60,487 nt of DNA from DAOMFM01 sp035429825 (GTDB lineage Bacteria > Acidobacteriota > Blastocatellia > UBA7656 > JADIYM01), in assembly GCA_044224215.1 (NCBI GenBank), contig JBGAKX010000011.1:1-60487 (forward strand), read 5' to 3'. Position 1 is the first letter of the stretch; each line of letters starts with the position of its first letter. The translations under genes were made by a program, and so were the position numbers. Positions 8,139 through 15,998 of this stretch are shown piece by piece. Under the pieces are notes generated by a model, which saw nothing but the letters and a program-made list of their open reading frames with translations, searched no databases and was not told the origin of the DNA.

Positions 8139-9092
8139 TCACCCGACGAATGTGAGCACGGCCCACAGCAACGCGATGTGGACGACAAGCATGACGGCGG
8201 CAAACGGGGCCTGGAACCGGATCACGCCGTACTCGTTCTTCATCTCGAGCAGGTGCGACGGGACCATGTTGAAGTTCGCGGCCATCGGCGTACAGAGCGT
8301 GCCACACGATGCTGCCGTCAGCAGGATCAATCCGACTGCTGCGGGGCTCGCGCCGTACGGAGTCACGAGGAGCGGAATCCCGACACCAGTCATGATCAGG
8401 GGAAACGCTCCAAACGAGTTTCCAAGCACGAACGTGAGCATCGCCACGCTCACACACGCGATCACGGCGAGCGCGAGCACGCTTCCCGTCGGCGCGACGG
8501 AGGCGACCATTCCGGCGATCACTTCGCTGACGCCCGCGGCCTTGAAGACCGAGCCGAGCGCTGCAAGCAGTTGCGGAAGGATGACGACTGCGCCGATGGC
8601 CTCGGCAAGCCGGCGCCCCTCGCTGACGATCATCGCGGGTCGCGCGCGTGTGAGCGCGTACGCCGCGAGACCGGCGACGACGGACGCGTACCCGAGCCCG
8701 ACATAGACGACGCGATTGATGTCCGTCGTAAGCCGCGAGAACACGGCGAGCGACAGGTACGTGAGCACGGGAATCATGAGCACGGGCGCGAACAGCCACG
8801 CGCCGAATCGATCGGCGGAACGGCTCTTCTCGTCGTGCGACGGCTCGTGGTGCTCGCCGCTGCGCACCCCGCCGGTCGCGTCCACGGCTGCCATCGCGAT
8901 CACGAGGACGCCGGTCAGCCACGCGGGAAGAACGCTTCCCAGGGCAAAGACGACGCCGAGCAGCGTCCAGAAGAGACCCGATCGGATGCGCGCCGGGTGT
9001 GTCGAATCGCGAAACGTCGAGGCGCCGATCACGACAAGCACGAGGCCCGACAGCACGTAGATGGCTTCGAGGCTGAAGATTGCGTCGAGCAT
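8139..9092 (-). CDS. DUF979 family membrane protein
   Basis: 317 residues with about nine predicted membrane segments, for example AIYVLSGLVLVVIGAS, SGLFWTLLGVVFALGSVLPAW, VLALAVIACVSVAMLTFVLG and AAVMLVVHIALLWAVLTFV. It belongs to a family of unknown function almost always paired with DUF969. ATG 9092 overlaps the DUF969 stop (TGATG), indicating translational coupling, and replaces a longer frame whose N-terminus lies inside DUF969. Conserved-looking polar turns (GNSFGAFPLIMTGVGIP, SCGTLCTPMAANFN) resemble re-entrant transporter loops. A two-part transporter for a pyroglutamyl compound is inference from the neighbouring pcp. Confidence 0.88.
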   Translation of the reverse strand: MLDAIFSLEAIYVLSGLVLVVIGASTFRDSTHPARIRSGLFWTLLGVVFALGSVLPAWLTGVLVIAMAAVDATGGVRSGEHHEPSHDEKSRSADRFGAWLFAPVLMIPVLTYLSLAVFSRLTTDINRVVYVGLGYASVVAGLAAYALTRARPAMIVSEGRRLAEAIGAVVILPQLLAALGSVFKAAGVSEVIAGMVASVAPTGSVLALAVIACVSVAMLTFVLGNSFGAFPLIMTGVGIPLLVTPYGASPAAVGLILLTAASCGTLCTPMAANFNMVPSHLLEMKNEYGVIRFQAPFAAVMLVVHIALLWAVLTFVG

Positions 9093-9817
9093 CAGTCCGC
9101 TTCCGGCGTTGCCGCGCCGGCCGCCGTCGGCGGCACGGGCTGTGAGCGAAGCCAGCGGTCGAGCAGCCAGTATTGCCCGGTCGCGATCAGCACGGATGCC
9201 ACCGCCACGGGTATCGACCACAGCGCGATGCGCACCGGGTCGGTAGCGATTCCCGCGTCCTTCAGCGTCGAGACGACGAGCGCGATCCCTGGAGCTCCGA
9301 CGAACAGGTTCTGGCCAAAGAAGTTGCCGTAGTTGTCCGACGCGCCCGTCGCCGCCTTGATTCGCTCGACGCGTCCGTCATCGGCGTCGCCGTCGACACC
9401 CGCCGCTCCGAGAGCCATCGGCAGCACAAGCGGCCGCGAGAATGCGACGTGGCCGCTGCCGAGCCGGATCCCAAGCGCGACCACCACCAGGCGAAACACC
9501 TGGTACACGAGCTGCAGCCGTCCGGCCGTCGCCGCGCGGATCCGGTGAATCAGACGGCGCGCCTGCTCCTGCAGACCGAATCGTTCCGAGAGACCAATCG
9601 CCGGGAGCGCGAGCACAAAGAGCGTGATGATGCGCTGCGACGCAAACGCCCGGCCGAGCGTGTCGATGATCCCGGGCGCGGCATCCGTGCCGACGATGGG
9701 CATTCCGGCAACAAATCCCGTAACGAGCCCGGCGGCAACGACAACGGCCGCGACGCGCAGACGGAGCACAAAGCCGACCAGGACGACGACGATCCCGATC
9801 AGGCGCAAATACTCCAT
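9092..9817 (-). CDS. DUF969 family membrane protein
   Basis: 241 residues with several membrane segments (LIGIVVVLVGFVLRLRVAAVVVAAGLVTGF, then IITLFVLALPAIGL, and a C-terminal span near IALWSIPVAVASVLIATGQYW). Family-typical segments are GLSERFGLQEQARRLI and SDNYGNFFGQNLFVGAPG. It overlaps the DUF979 start by one base and is probably its obligate partner. It starts 64 bases after the sdhB stop, with a hairpin in between, so it may be a separate transcript or the tail of the sdh operon. The function is not established. Confidence 0.88.
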   Translation of the reverse strand: MEYLRLIGIVVVLVGFVLRLRVAAVVVAAGLVTGFVAGMPIVGTDAAPGIIDTLGRAFASQRIITLFVLALPAIGLSERFGLQEQARRLIHRIRAATAGRLQLVYQVFRLVVVALGIRLGSGHVAFSRPLVLPMALGAAGVDGDADDGRVERIKAATGASDNYGNFFGQNLFVGAPGIALVVSTLKDAGIATDPVRIALWSIPVAVASVLIATGQYWLLDRWLRSQPVPPTAAGAATPEAD

Positions 9818-9841
9818 GCACGCCTCGACACCGTGCGACGC

Positions 9842-9866
9842 GCCTCAGACCGTGGAGGTCCGAGGC
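9842..9866 (-). terminator. Hairpin between sdhB and DUF969
   Basis: GCCTC-A-GACC (9842-9851) pairs with GGTC-C-GAGGC (9857-9866) around the loop GTGGA, with one A-C mismatch. It lies 16 bases past the sdhB stop on the minus strand. No clear T run follows, so termination is uncertain. Confidence 0.4.
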
Positions 9867-9881
9867 ACGCCGCGGCTCGTT

Positions 9882-10649
9882 CTACTTGGCGCGGTGGCCG
9901 GACACGGCCGAACGCAACAGCTCACGCCGCGAAGCGACGATGTTGTCGAACCTGACGCCCGCAGGGCACGCGGCTTCGCACTCATAGGTGTTGGTGCACG
10001 CGCCAAAGCCCTCTTCGTCCATCTGCGCGAACATCGACGCCACGCGGTCGGCGCGCTCGGGCTGTCCCTGCGGCAGCCGTGCGAAGTGCATGACCTTGGC
10101 GCTCACGAACAGCAGCGCAGACGCGTTCTTGCACGCGGCGACACACGCGCCGCACCCGATGCACGCCGCGGCCTCCATCGCGGCGTCCGCGTCGACCTTC
10201 GGCACCAGGATCTCGTTGCCGTCCGGCGCGCTGCCGACGTTGACGGAGTTGTACCCGCCGGCCTCGATGATCCGGTCGAACGCGGAGCGATCGACGACAA
10301 GGTCCTTGACGATTGGGAACGGCCGCGCGCGCCACGGCTCGATGACGATGAGTTCGCCGTTCCGGAAGCGCCGCATGTGAAGCTGGCACGTTGCCGTCTC
10401 GAGATCGGGCCCGTGCGCCTGCCCGTTGATCACGAGACCGCACGACCCGCAGATTCCCTCGCGGCAGTCCGAATCGAATTCGACGGGCCTCTTTCCCTCG
10501 GTAATCAGCCGTTCGTTTAGGACGTCGAGCATCTCGAGAAATGATGCATGAGTCGAGACGCCGTCGAGCGGATAGGTCTCGAAACGGCCGGCATCGGCTG
10601 GGCCGTCCTGTCGCCAGACCTTCAGTGTCACGTTGATCGTCTCGCTCAT
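9882..10649 (-). CDS. sdhB: Succinate dehydrogenase/fumarate reductase iron-sulfur subunit
   Basis: 255 residues. It carries electrons from the flavin subunit to the membrane anchor of complex II. Seen: the [2Fe-2S] ferredoxin part with CREGICGSCG and a following TCQLH, then the C-terminal helical domain with CIGCGACVAAC and CTNTYECEAACP, the ligands of the [4Fe-4S] and [3Fe-4S] clusters. The start ATG at 10649 overlaps the sdhA stop (ATGA), so the two are translationally coupled. AGGAG in the sdhA tail acts as ribosome-binding site. Confidence 0.96.
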   Translation of the reverse strand: MSETINVTLKVWRQDGPADAGRFETYPLDGVSTHASFLEMLDVLNERLITEGKRPVEFDSDCREGICGSCGLVINGQAHGPDLETATCQLHMRRFRNGELIVIEPWRARPFPIVKDLVVDRSAFDRIIEAGGYNSVNVGSAPDGNEILVPKVDADAAMEAAACIGCGACVAACKNASALLFVSAKVMHFARLPQGQPERADRVASMFAQMDEEGFGACTNTYECEAACPAGVRFDNIVASRRELLRSAVSGHRAK

Positions 10650-12559
10650 TTGTAGCTCCTCTGGCTTGGCTTGACCTCCTCGAACGTGAGCGGCTCCTTG
10701 TGGAGCACGGGCGACTCGCCGACTCCCTTGAACTCCCACGCGGCCACGTAGCTGAAATTCGCGTCGTCCCGCTGAGCCTCGCCCTCCGGCGTCTGGAACT
10801 CCTCGCGGAAGTGCCCGCCGCACGACTCGTTCCGCTCAAACGCGTCGATGACCATCAGCTCGGCGAATTCCATGAAATCCGCCACGCGTCCGGCATGCTC
10901 GAGGTTCTTGTTCAACTCGGCGCCCTTACCAGACACGCGCACGTCACGCCAGAACGAGTCACGCAGATCGCGTATCTTGCCGCGGGCCTCCTTCAAGCCG
11001 TCGGCCGTGCGTGCCATCCCGCACTTGTCCCACAGCAGCAGGCCAAGCTCGCGATGGAAGCTGTCGACCGTGCGGCTGCCCTGGTTCTCTATCAGGCGTT
11101 CGGTGATCCCCGTGACGTTCGCGATCGCGTCCTTGAACCCGGGATGATCGGTCGTCACCTTTGGGAGCGTCCGGACGGCAAGGTGGTTGCCGAGCGTGTA
11201 CGGCACGATGAAGTAGCCGTCGGCGAGCCCCTGCATCAGCGCGCTTGCGCCGAGACGGTTCGCGCCGTGGTCCGAGAAGTTCGCCTCACCCAGCACGAAC
11301 AGCCCTGGAATCGTGCTCTCGAGGTTGTAGTCGACCCACAGCCCGCCCATTGTGTAATGGATCGCGGGGTAGATCATCATCGGGTTCTTGTACGGGTTGA
11401 CCGCCGTGATCTTCTCGTACATGTGGAACAGGTTGCCGTATTTCGCACGGATGACGGCTTCCGAATCGCGCGCGATCGCGTCGGCAAAATCGAGGTACAC
11501 GGCGAGACCGGTGGCGCCGACGCCGCGGCCCTCGTCGCAGACCATCTTGGCATTCCGGGACGCCACGTCGCGCGGGACGAGGTTGCCAAAACTGGGGTAC
11601 CGGCGCTCGAGGTAGTAGTCGCGCTCGTCGTCCGGGATCTGGCTCGGCGGCCGCTTGTCGCCAGCATTCTTGGGCACCCAGACGCGACCGTCGTTGCGCA
11701 GACTCTCGGACATCAGGGTGAGCTTTGACTGGTAGTCGCCGCTTACGGGAATGCACGTCGGATGGATCTGCGTGAAGCATGGGTTTGCGAAGTACGCACC
11801 GCGGCGGGCAGCGCGCCATGCTGCGGTCACATTGCTGTTCTTGGCGTTCGTGGACAGGTAGAACACGTTGCCGTAGCCGCCTGTGCACAGCAGCACGGCG
11901 TGGCCTTCGTAGGCCTCGATGGCGCCCGAGATCAGGTTGCGGCACACGATGCCTCGCGCGACGCCGTCGATGACAACGAGATCGAGCATCTCGCGGCGCG
12001 GGAAGAGCTTCACCTTTCCGCAGTCGACCTGGCGCATCATGCTGCTGTACGCGCCGAGCAGGAGCTGCTGCCCCGTCTGGCCGCGCGCATAGAACGTTCG
12101 CGACACCTGCGCGCCGCCAAAACTGCGGTTTGACAGGACGCCGCCGTACTCGCGCGCGAAAGGGACACCCTGCGCGACGCACTGGTCGATGATGTCGACG
12201 CTGACCTGTGCGAGGCGATAGACGTTGCCTTCGCGGGCGCGGAAGTCCCCGCCCTTTACCGTGTCGTAGAAGAGCCGGTAGATGCTGTCGCCGTCGTTCT
12301 GGTAGTTCTTTGCGGCATTGATGCCGCCCTGCGCCGCGATGCTGTGGGCGCGTCGTGGCGTGTCGTGAAAGAAGAACGCCTTGACGTTGTAGCCGAGCTC
12401 GGCGAGCGTCGCCGCGGCTGACGCGCCGGCGAGTCCCGTTCCCACGACGAGGATGTCGTACTTCCGCTTGTTTGCCGGCGCGACGAGCTTTGACTCGAAC
12501 TTGTGCTTCTCCCACTTCTGGTCCATCGGACCGCCGGGAATCTTTGAATCAAGTGTCAT
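10646..12559 (-). CDS. sdhA: Succinate dehydrogenase/fumarate reductase flavoprotein subunit
   Basis: 637 residues. The FAD subunit oxidises succinate to fumarate, or the reverse. Seen: dinucleotide-binding GTGLAGASAA near residues 40-49, the AHSIAAQGGINAA segment whose His (about 72) carries the covalent FAD in relatives, and the NYQNDGDS and HPTCIPVSGDYQ segments of the long class-B type (Bacillus/epsilonproteobacterial style). AGGAGG lies 5 bases before ATG 12559. Gene order sdhC-sdhA-sdhB and a single cytochrome subunit fit the same class. Confidence 0.96.
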   Translation of the reverse strand: MTLDSKIPGGPMDQKWEKHKFESKLVAPANKRKYDILVVGTGLAGASAAATLAELGYNVKAFFFHDTPRRAHSIAAQGGINAAKNYQNDGDSIYRLFYDTVKGGDFRAREGNVYRLAQVSVDIIDQCVAQGVPFAREYGGVLSNRSFGGAQVSRTFYARGQTGQQLLLGAYSSMMRQVDCGKVKLFPRREMLDLVVIDGVARGIVCRNLISGAIEAYEGHAVLLCTGGYGNVFYLSTNAKNSNVTAAWRAARRGAYFANPCFTQIHPTCIPVSGDYQSKLTLMSESLRNDGRVWVPKNAGDKRPPSQIPDDERDYYLERRYPSFGNLVPRDVASRNAKMVCDEGRGVGATGLAVYLDFADAIARDSEAVIRAKYGNLFHMYEKITAVNPYKNPMMIYPAIHYTMGGLWVDYNLESTIPGLFVLGEANFSDHGANRLGASALMQGLADGYFIVPYTLGNHLAVRTLPKVTTDHPGFKDAIANVTGITERLIENQGSRTVDSFHRELGLLLWDKCGMARTADGLKEARGKIRDLRDSFWRDVRVSGKGAELNKNLEHAGRVADFMEFAELMVIDAFERNESCGGHFREEFQTPEGEAQRDDANFSYVAAWEFKGVGESPVLHKEPLTFEEVKPSQRSYK

Positions 12560-12569
12560 GCCAGCCTCC

Positions 12570-13232
12570 TCACTTCAAGATGACGTTCGCCCAGAACGGA
12601 AACGAGGCGAACCCGACGGCCACGAGCGCGGCGAACAGGATTCCGACGACGCGGAGCTTTGGCAGCATCCTCTCGCTGGCAAATCCCAGGGACTGGAACG
12701 CGCTCTGAAATCCGTGGAAGAGGTGGTAGCCAAGCAGCAGGCTCCCGACAAAGTAGACCGATGCGGACAGCGGGTCGTGCAGCACGGCGAGCGCGCGTTC
12801 GGCGGGCGTCACGCCAGGCCGCTCGGGAAACCGGAGGCCGAAGCGCATGTCGACGAGATGCAGAAGGATAAACGCGAGCACCACGATTCCCGACCACTGC
12901 ATCACGTTCTGCGCGGACACGCCCGTCGCCCCGCGTTTCGAGCGCTGCACGGCGTATTTCTGCGGCCGAGCGCCGCGATTTCGCGACCACGTGACGAACG
13001 CATAGACGACGTGGCCGAGAAACACCGCAAGGAGGCCGATCTCAATAACCGGGAGCACGCTCAGCGAGTGCAGGCCGTGCGCATAGTCGTTGTAGGCCTT
13101 GTACCCATCGGCGGGGAGGTAGATCAGAAAGTTACCCGCAAGGTGAGCGACGAGAAATCCGCACAGAAGCAACCCGGAGAGCCCGACGATGATCTTGTGC
13201 GCGACCGATGTGGTTGCGACTTTTCCGTTCAA
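12570..13232 (-). CDS. sdhC: Succinate dehydrogenase cytochrome b558 subunit
   Basis: 220 residues, the single membrane anchor of a two-haem complex II. Five hydrophobic spans are visible (near 10-30, 60-85, 110-130, 155-172 and 195-215). His residues inside them (VAHLAG, GHVVYAF, LLHLVDMRFGLRFPERPGVTP, GYHLFHGFQSAFQSLG) are candidate haem ligands, matching the cytochrome b558 family. The start is TTG at 13232, preceded by AAAGGAGA with 6 bases of spacing; no better ATG exists upstream in this frame. It is first in the sdhCAB operon. Confidence 0.93.
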   Translation of the reverse strand: MNGKVATTSVAHKIIVGLSGLLLCGFLVAHLAGNFLIYLPADGYKAYNDYAHGLHSLSVLPVIEIGLLAVFLGHVVYAFVTWSRNRGARPQKYAVQRSKRGATGVSAQNVMQWSGIVVLAFILLHLVDMRFGLRFPERPGVTPAERALAVLHDPLSASVYFVGSLLLGYHLFHGFQSAFQSLGFASERMLPKLRVVGILFAALVAVGFASFPFWANVILK

Positions 13233-13346
13233 CGCAAATCTCCTTTGTAGTCAACGGAGACGACTCAAGCAACAACTGCTGCACCGAGAACGACAAAACG
13301 TCCTCAAGGTCACGGAACGATACGTGGCTGGGCCCTCGGAACGGGC

Positions 13347-13375
13347 AGTATACGGGCGGGTTCTGGTGATCGCAA
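13347..13375 (-). promoter_or_regulatory. Sigma-70-type promoter for sdhCAB
   Basis: On the minus strand TTGCGA (13375-13370), a 17-base spacer and TATACT (13352-13347). It lies between the stop of the upstream hydrolase gene and sdhC, giving a leader of about 108 bases before the TTG start. Confidence 0.65.
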
Positions 13376-13376
13376 A

Positions 13377-14279
13377 TTAATTGACTGGATGAGCGTTATC
13401 GAGAAAATCGATCATGAGATCGGTCACGAGATCGGGCTCGTCCTGCTGTACCCAGTGGCTCGCAGAAGCGATTCGGTCGATCCGCACACCGGGAACAAGC
13501 CGTTCGAGACCGTCGAGCTGGTCGATCGCGAGCGCGTGATCCCGTTCGCCCCAGATGACCTGCGTTGGCACGCGCACGGGGACGTCGTGAACGAACATCC
13601 GATCGCGCACAGCAGATCGAAATGCCTGCCGGTAGTACTCGAGCGCGGCCTCGAGCGCGCCGGGCCGCGCGATCGCCGCCTCGAACTGACGCAGATCGTG
13701 ATCAGTAAGTCGTTCCGGATGAACCATCTGTCCGCGCATCACGCGCTCGAGGAACGCGTAGACATCCCGGCGAATCCGGCGCTCCGCAAGGCCGCGCACC
13801 TGGAATGCGAGGATGTACCACGACTTCTTCATTTGCGACGGGCTGGATCTGAGCGCGCGTGCGAAGAGCGTCGGGTGCGGCGCATTGAGTATCGACAGGC
13901 GCTCGACACGGTCGGGGTAGCGAGCCGCGGTTGCCCACGCAATCACGCCGCCCCAGTCGTGGCCCGCGAGCGAAAACCGCTCGGCGCCAAGCGAACTTGC
14001 GAGCGAGACAGTGTCTTCGACGAGATTGCGCACGTCGTAGCCGTCAGACGGCTTTGTGGTCTCGTTGATGCCTCGACGATCCGGAGCTACGACGTGAAAG
14101 TGTCGGGCGAGCCCCGGGATCTGGTGCCGCCACGAGTACCAGAACTCCGGAAAGCCATGCAGCAGAAGGAGTAACGGTCCCGTGCCCGCTTCCACAAAGT
14201 GAACGTCGATTCCGTTTGCTGTGACGAACCCGTGTGTCCACGGATCCGTGTGCGACTCCCCGACACGATCGGACGGCAT
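13377..14279 (-). CDS. Alpha/beta hydrolase, epoxide-hydrolase-like
   Basis: 300 residues, cytosolic. Seen: oxyanion motif HGFPE, the GHDWGG nucleophile elbow with Asp rather than Ser, the cap with WYILAFQ and YYRQAF tyrosines that in soluble epoxide hydrolases polarise the ring, the acid in WGERDHALA, and the His in ASHWVQQDEP. Asp nucleophile plus two cap tyrosines favour epoxide hydrolase over haloalkane dehalogenase. Substrate unknown. The minus-strand sequence TAGAGT ends 7 bases before ATG 14279 with no Shine-Dalgarno, suggesting a leaderless mRNA. It is divergent from the cNMP/DUF4388 gene. Confidence 0.88.
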   Translation of the reverse strand: MPSDRVGESHTDPWTHGFVTANGIDVHFVEAGTGPLLLLLHGFPEFWYSWRHQIPGLARHFHVVAPDRRGINETTKPSDGYDVRNLVEDTVSLASSLGAERFSLAGHDWGGVIAWATAARYPDRVERLSILNAPHPTLFARALRSSPSQMKKSWYILAFQVRGLAERRIRRDVYAFLERVMRGQMVHPERLTDHDLRQFEAAIARPGALEAALEYYRQAFRSAVRDRMFVHDVPVRVPTQVIWGERDHALAIDQLDGLERLVPGVRIDRIASASHWVQQDEPDLVTDLMIDFLDNAHPVN

Positions 14280-14336
14280 GCGCGCGACTCTAGCACACCA
14301 AAACCGCGCACGCGTACCTGCCGACGGCGCGCCGTG

Positions 14337-14365
14337 TTGACACTCCGCAACACGGCGGCTAAGCT
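14337..14365 (+). promoter_or_regulatory. Promoter for the cNMP-binding/DUF4388 gene
   Basis: A consensus TTGACA (14337-14342), a 17-base spacer and TAAGCT (14360-14365), 18 bases before ATG 14384. The -10 is weak in the middle positions. Confidence 0.55.
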
Positions 14366-14383
14366 CGCATCTGGCCTGAGTTT

Positions 14384-15382
14384 ATGTCCGAAAACTGGTA
14401 CGAGATCGAGTATCTCCCGCGCTCCGAGCTTTACGAGCAGTTGACGTCCGGGACGGCGCAGGCGCTTTCCGCCGCGGGAACGACCGTGACGCTCAAGCCG
14501 GGGCAGAAGCTCTTTGCGCCCGGCGAACCGTCGGACCGGATGCACGTCGTCCTGCGCGGCATCGTCGAAATCTGGCGCGTCGGGCTGGACGGAAAGCGGC
14601 AGATCGTCGGGTATCTTGGCCCGGGCGACACGATCGGCGAAACGATCATGCTGACGGGCTCGCGGCGCGAGTCCGAGGCGCGCACGTCGGGCGGCGCAGA
14701 GCTCCTCGAGATCCGGCGCGAGGCGTTCATCGAGCTCTGCCGACGCACGCCCGAGCTGATGATGCGCATGATGGTCGTGTTCGCACACCGGCTCGAAGCC
14801 GCGTACAAGCGCGAAACGATCGAACGGCGCCGGCAGCTGAAGGGGAGTCTGCAGCATTTCGACATTCCGACCGTGATGCAGGCCCTTTCGCGGTCGCAGG
14901 GAACACTGACGATCAACAACGGGCTTGGCGAACGCCGCGTGGAGATCGAGATTCAGGGCGGGGTGCTGCAGTATGCACGGATGGAGCACCTGCGCGGGAT
15001 CGAGGCGTTCTATCAACTGTTCGAGCTGCCGATCGAGGGAGAGTTCGTGTTTCGCGAGGGCGTTCGGCTGCCGGCCGACGACCGGGGCCCGCTGATCGGA
15101 CAACCGCTCGACCAGTCGCTGATCCGTGCGATGACGCTCGTCGACGAGATGCGCGGGCTCGTCGACCGCTTCCCGGATCCCGAGCGGCTGTACGTGCCGC
15201 GGTACGACGAGGTCCAGTGGCCCGACGACGAGAACTTCGTGATTGCCAACGACTTGTGGGCGTGTCTGCATCGCGGCGACACGTTCTCGACCGCGCTGAA
15301 GATGCTGCCGTATTGCCACGCTCGGCTCTACAAGGTGCTCGCGCGGCTTCTGGACACCGACCAGGTCGCGTCGGCGAGCTAG
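14384..15382 (+). CDS. Cyclic-nucleotide-binding and DUF4388 domain protein
   Basis: 332 residues. The N-terminal part (about 20-140) is a CRP-like cNMP-binding fold: KPGQKLFAPGEPSDRMHVVL, GIVEIWRVGLDGKRQIVGYLGPGDTIGE. The usual PRAARTS phosphate cassette is replaced by SRRESEARTSGGAEL, so nucleotide binding is uncertain. From about 155 comes a DUF4388 (PATAN-like) domain (LKGSLQHFDIPTVMQALSRSQGTLTIN...RRVEIEIQGGVLQYARM), seen in signalling proteins of delta-proteobacteria and acidobacteria. There is no helix-turn-helix, so it is not a CRP-type transcription factor; a signal-transduction adaptor role is likely. The secreted protein gene follows 10 bases later. Confidence 0.85.
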   Translation: MSENWYEIEYLPRSELYEQLTSGTAQALSAAGTTVTLKPGQKLFAPGEPSDRMHVVLRGIVEIWRVGLDGKRQIVGYLGPGDTIGETIMLTGSRRESEARTSGGAELLEIRREAFIELCRRTPELMMRMMVVFAHRLEAAYKRETIERRRQLKGSLQHFDIPTVMQALSRSQGTLTINNGLGERRVEIEIQGGVLQYARMEHLRGIEAFYQLFELPIEGEFVFREGVRLPADDRGPLIGQPLDQSLIRAMTLVDEMRGLVDRFPDPERLYVPRYDEVQWPDDENFVIANDLWACLHRGDTFSTALKMLPYCHARLYKVLARLLDTDQVASAS

Positions 15383-15392
15383 CGACGCGCAC

Positions 15393-15911
15393 GTGAAGAT
15401 GGTCTTTCGCGCAGCGACGTTGGCAGGTTGTGTCGTCCTGGCCATGTGCCTTGCGGTTGCCGCGTCGACGCACGACTTTGCCACGGCCGCCGTGAAGCCG
15501 GTGGACACACGGCTCGGCTTCACGTTCGAGGTCCCGGACTTTCTGCAGCAGGGAATCGCATCGGGAAACAACCGGCTCGTGCTGGGAAGCGTCGACGACG
15601 ATTTTGCGGTCATCGTCGCGGATTTCGGACCGGATCAGACCGATGTTGCGGCGCGCGACGCGGTGTACCGGTCCGCGCTGTCTCGCGCGGGTCTGACGGT
15701 TGCGACAGAAACGGACGTCACGGCGGCGGGGCGCACGTTCAAGCGCTTTGTGTGCACCGTCGAAACGCCCGCCGGCGTCGGACACGCGGAAGCCGTGCTC
15801 GTTCCCGTCGCGGGACAGGTGTACGCGCTCACGGTGATCACGCCGGCCGCGACATTTGACTCGCGACAGCCAGCCATCAAACGGCTGTTCGAATCGATCC
15901 GGATCAAGTAG
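15393..15911 (+). CDS. Small secreted protein of unknown function
   Basis: 172 residues from GTG 15393, or 170 from ATG 15399; neither start has a strong ribosome-binding site. The N-terminus is a signal peptide (RAATLAGCVVLAMCLAVAAS). The mature part has alternating beta-like segments (LGFTFEVPDFL, DDFAVIVADFG, AEAVLVPVAGQVYALTVITPA) and ends with AIKRLFESIRIK. This resembles PsbP/DUF1795-like folds by eye (a single alpha-beta domain with a closing helix), but I do not recognise the family firmly. It follows the cNMP/DUF4388 gene closely and is likely co-transcribed. Confidence 0.75.
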   Translation: MKMVFRAATLAGCVVLAMCLAVAASTHDFATAAVKPVDTRLGFTFEVPDFLQQGIASGNNRLVLGSVDDDFAVIVADFGPDQTDVAARDAVYRSALSRAGLTVATETDVTAAGRTFKRFVCTVETPAGVGHAEAVLVPVAGQVYALTVITPAATFDSRQPAIKRLFESIRIK

Positions 15912-15998
15912 ACGCGGTCCGAGCAGCCCGGGAGGAGCCCTCCACGTGGATCCAGTTCGTGAGAGATATGTCTCGTATGGTTCCACCGGGACGTCGCG

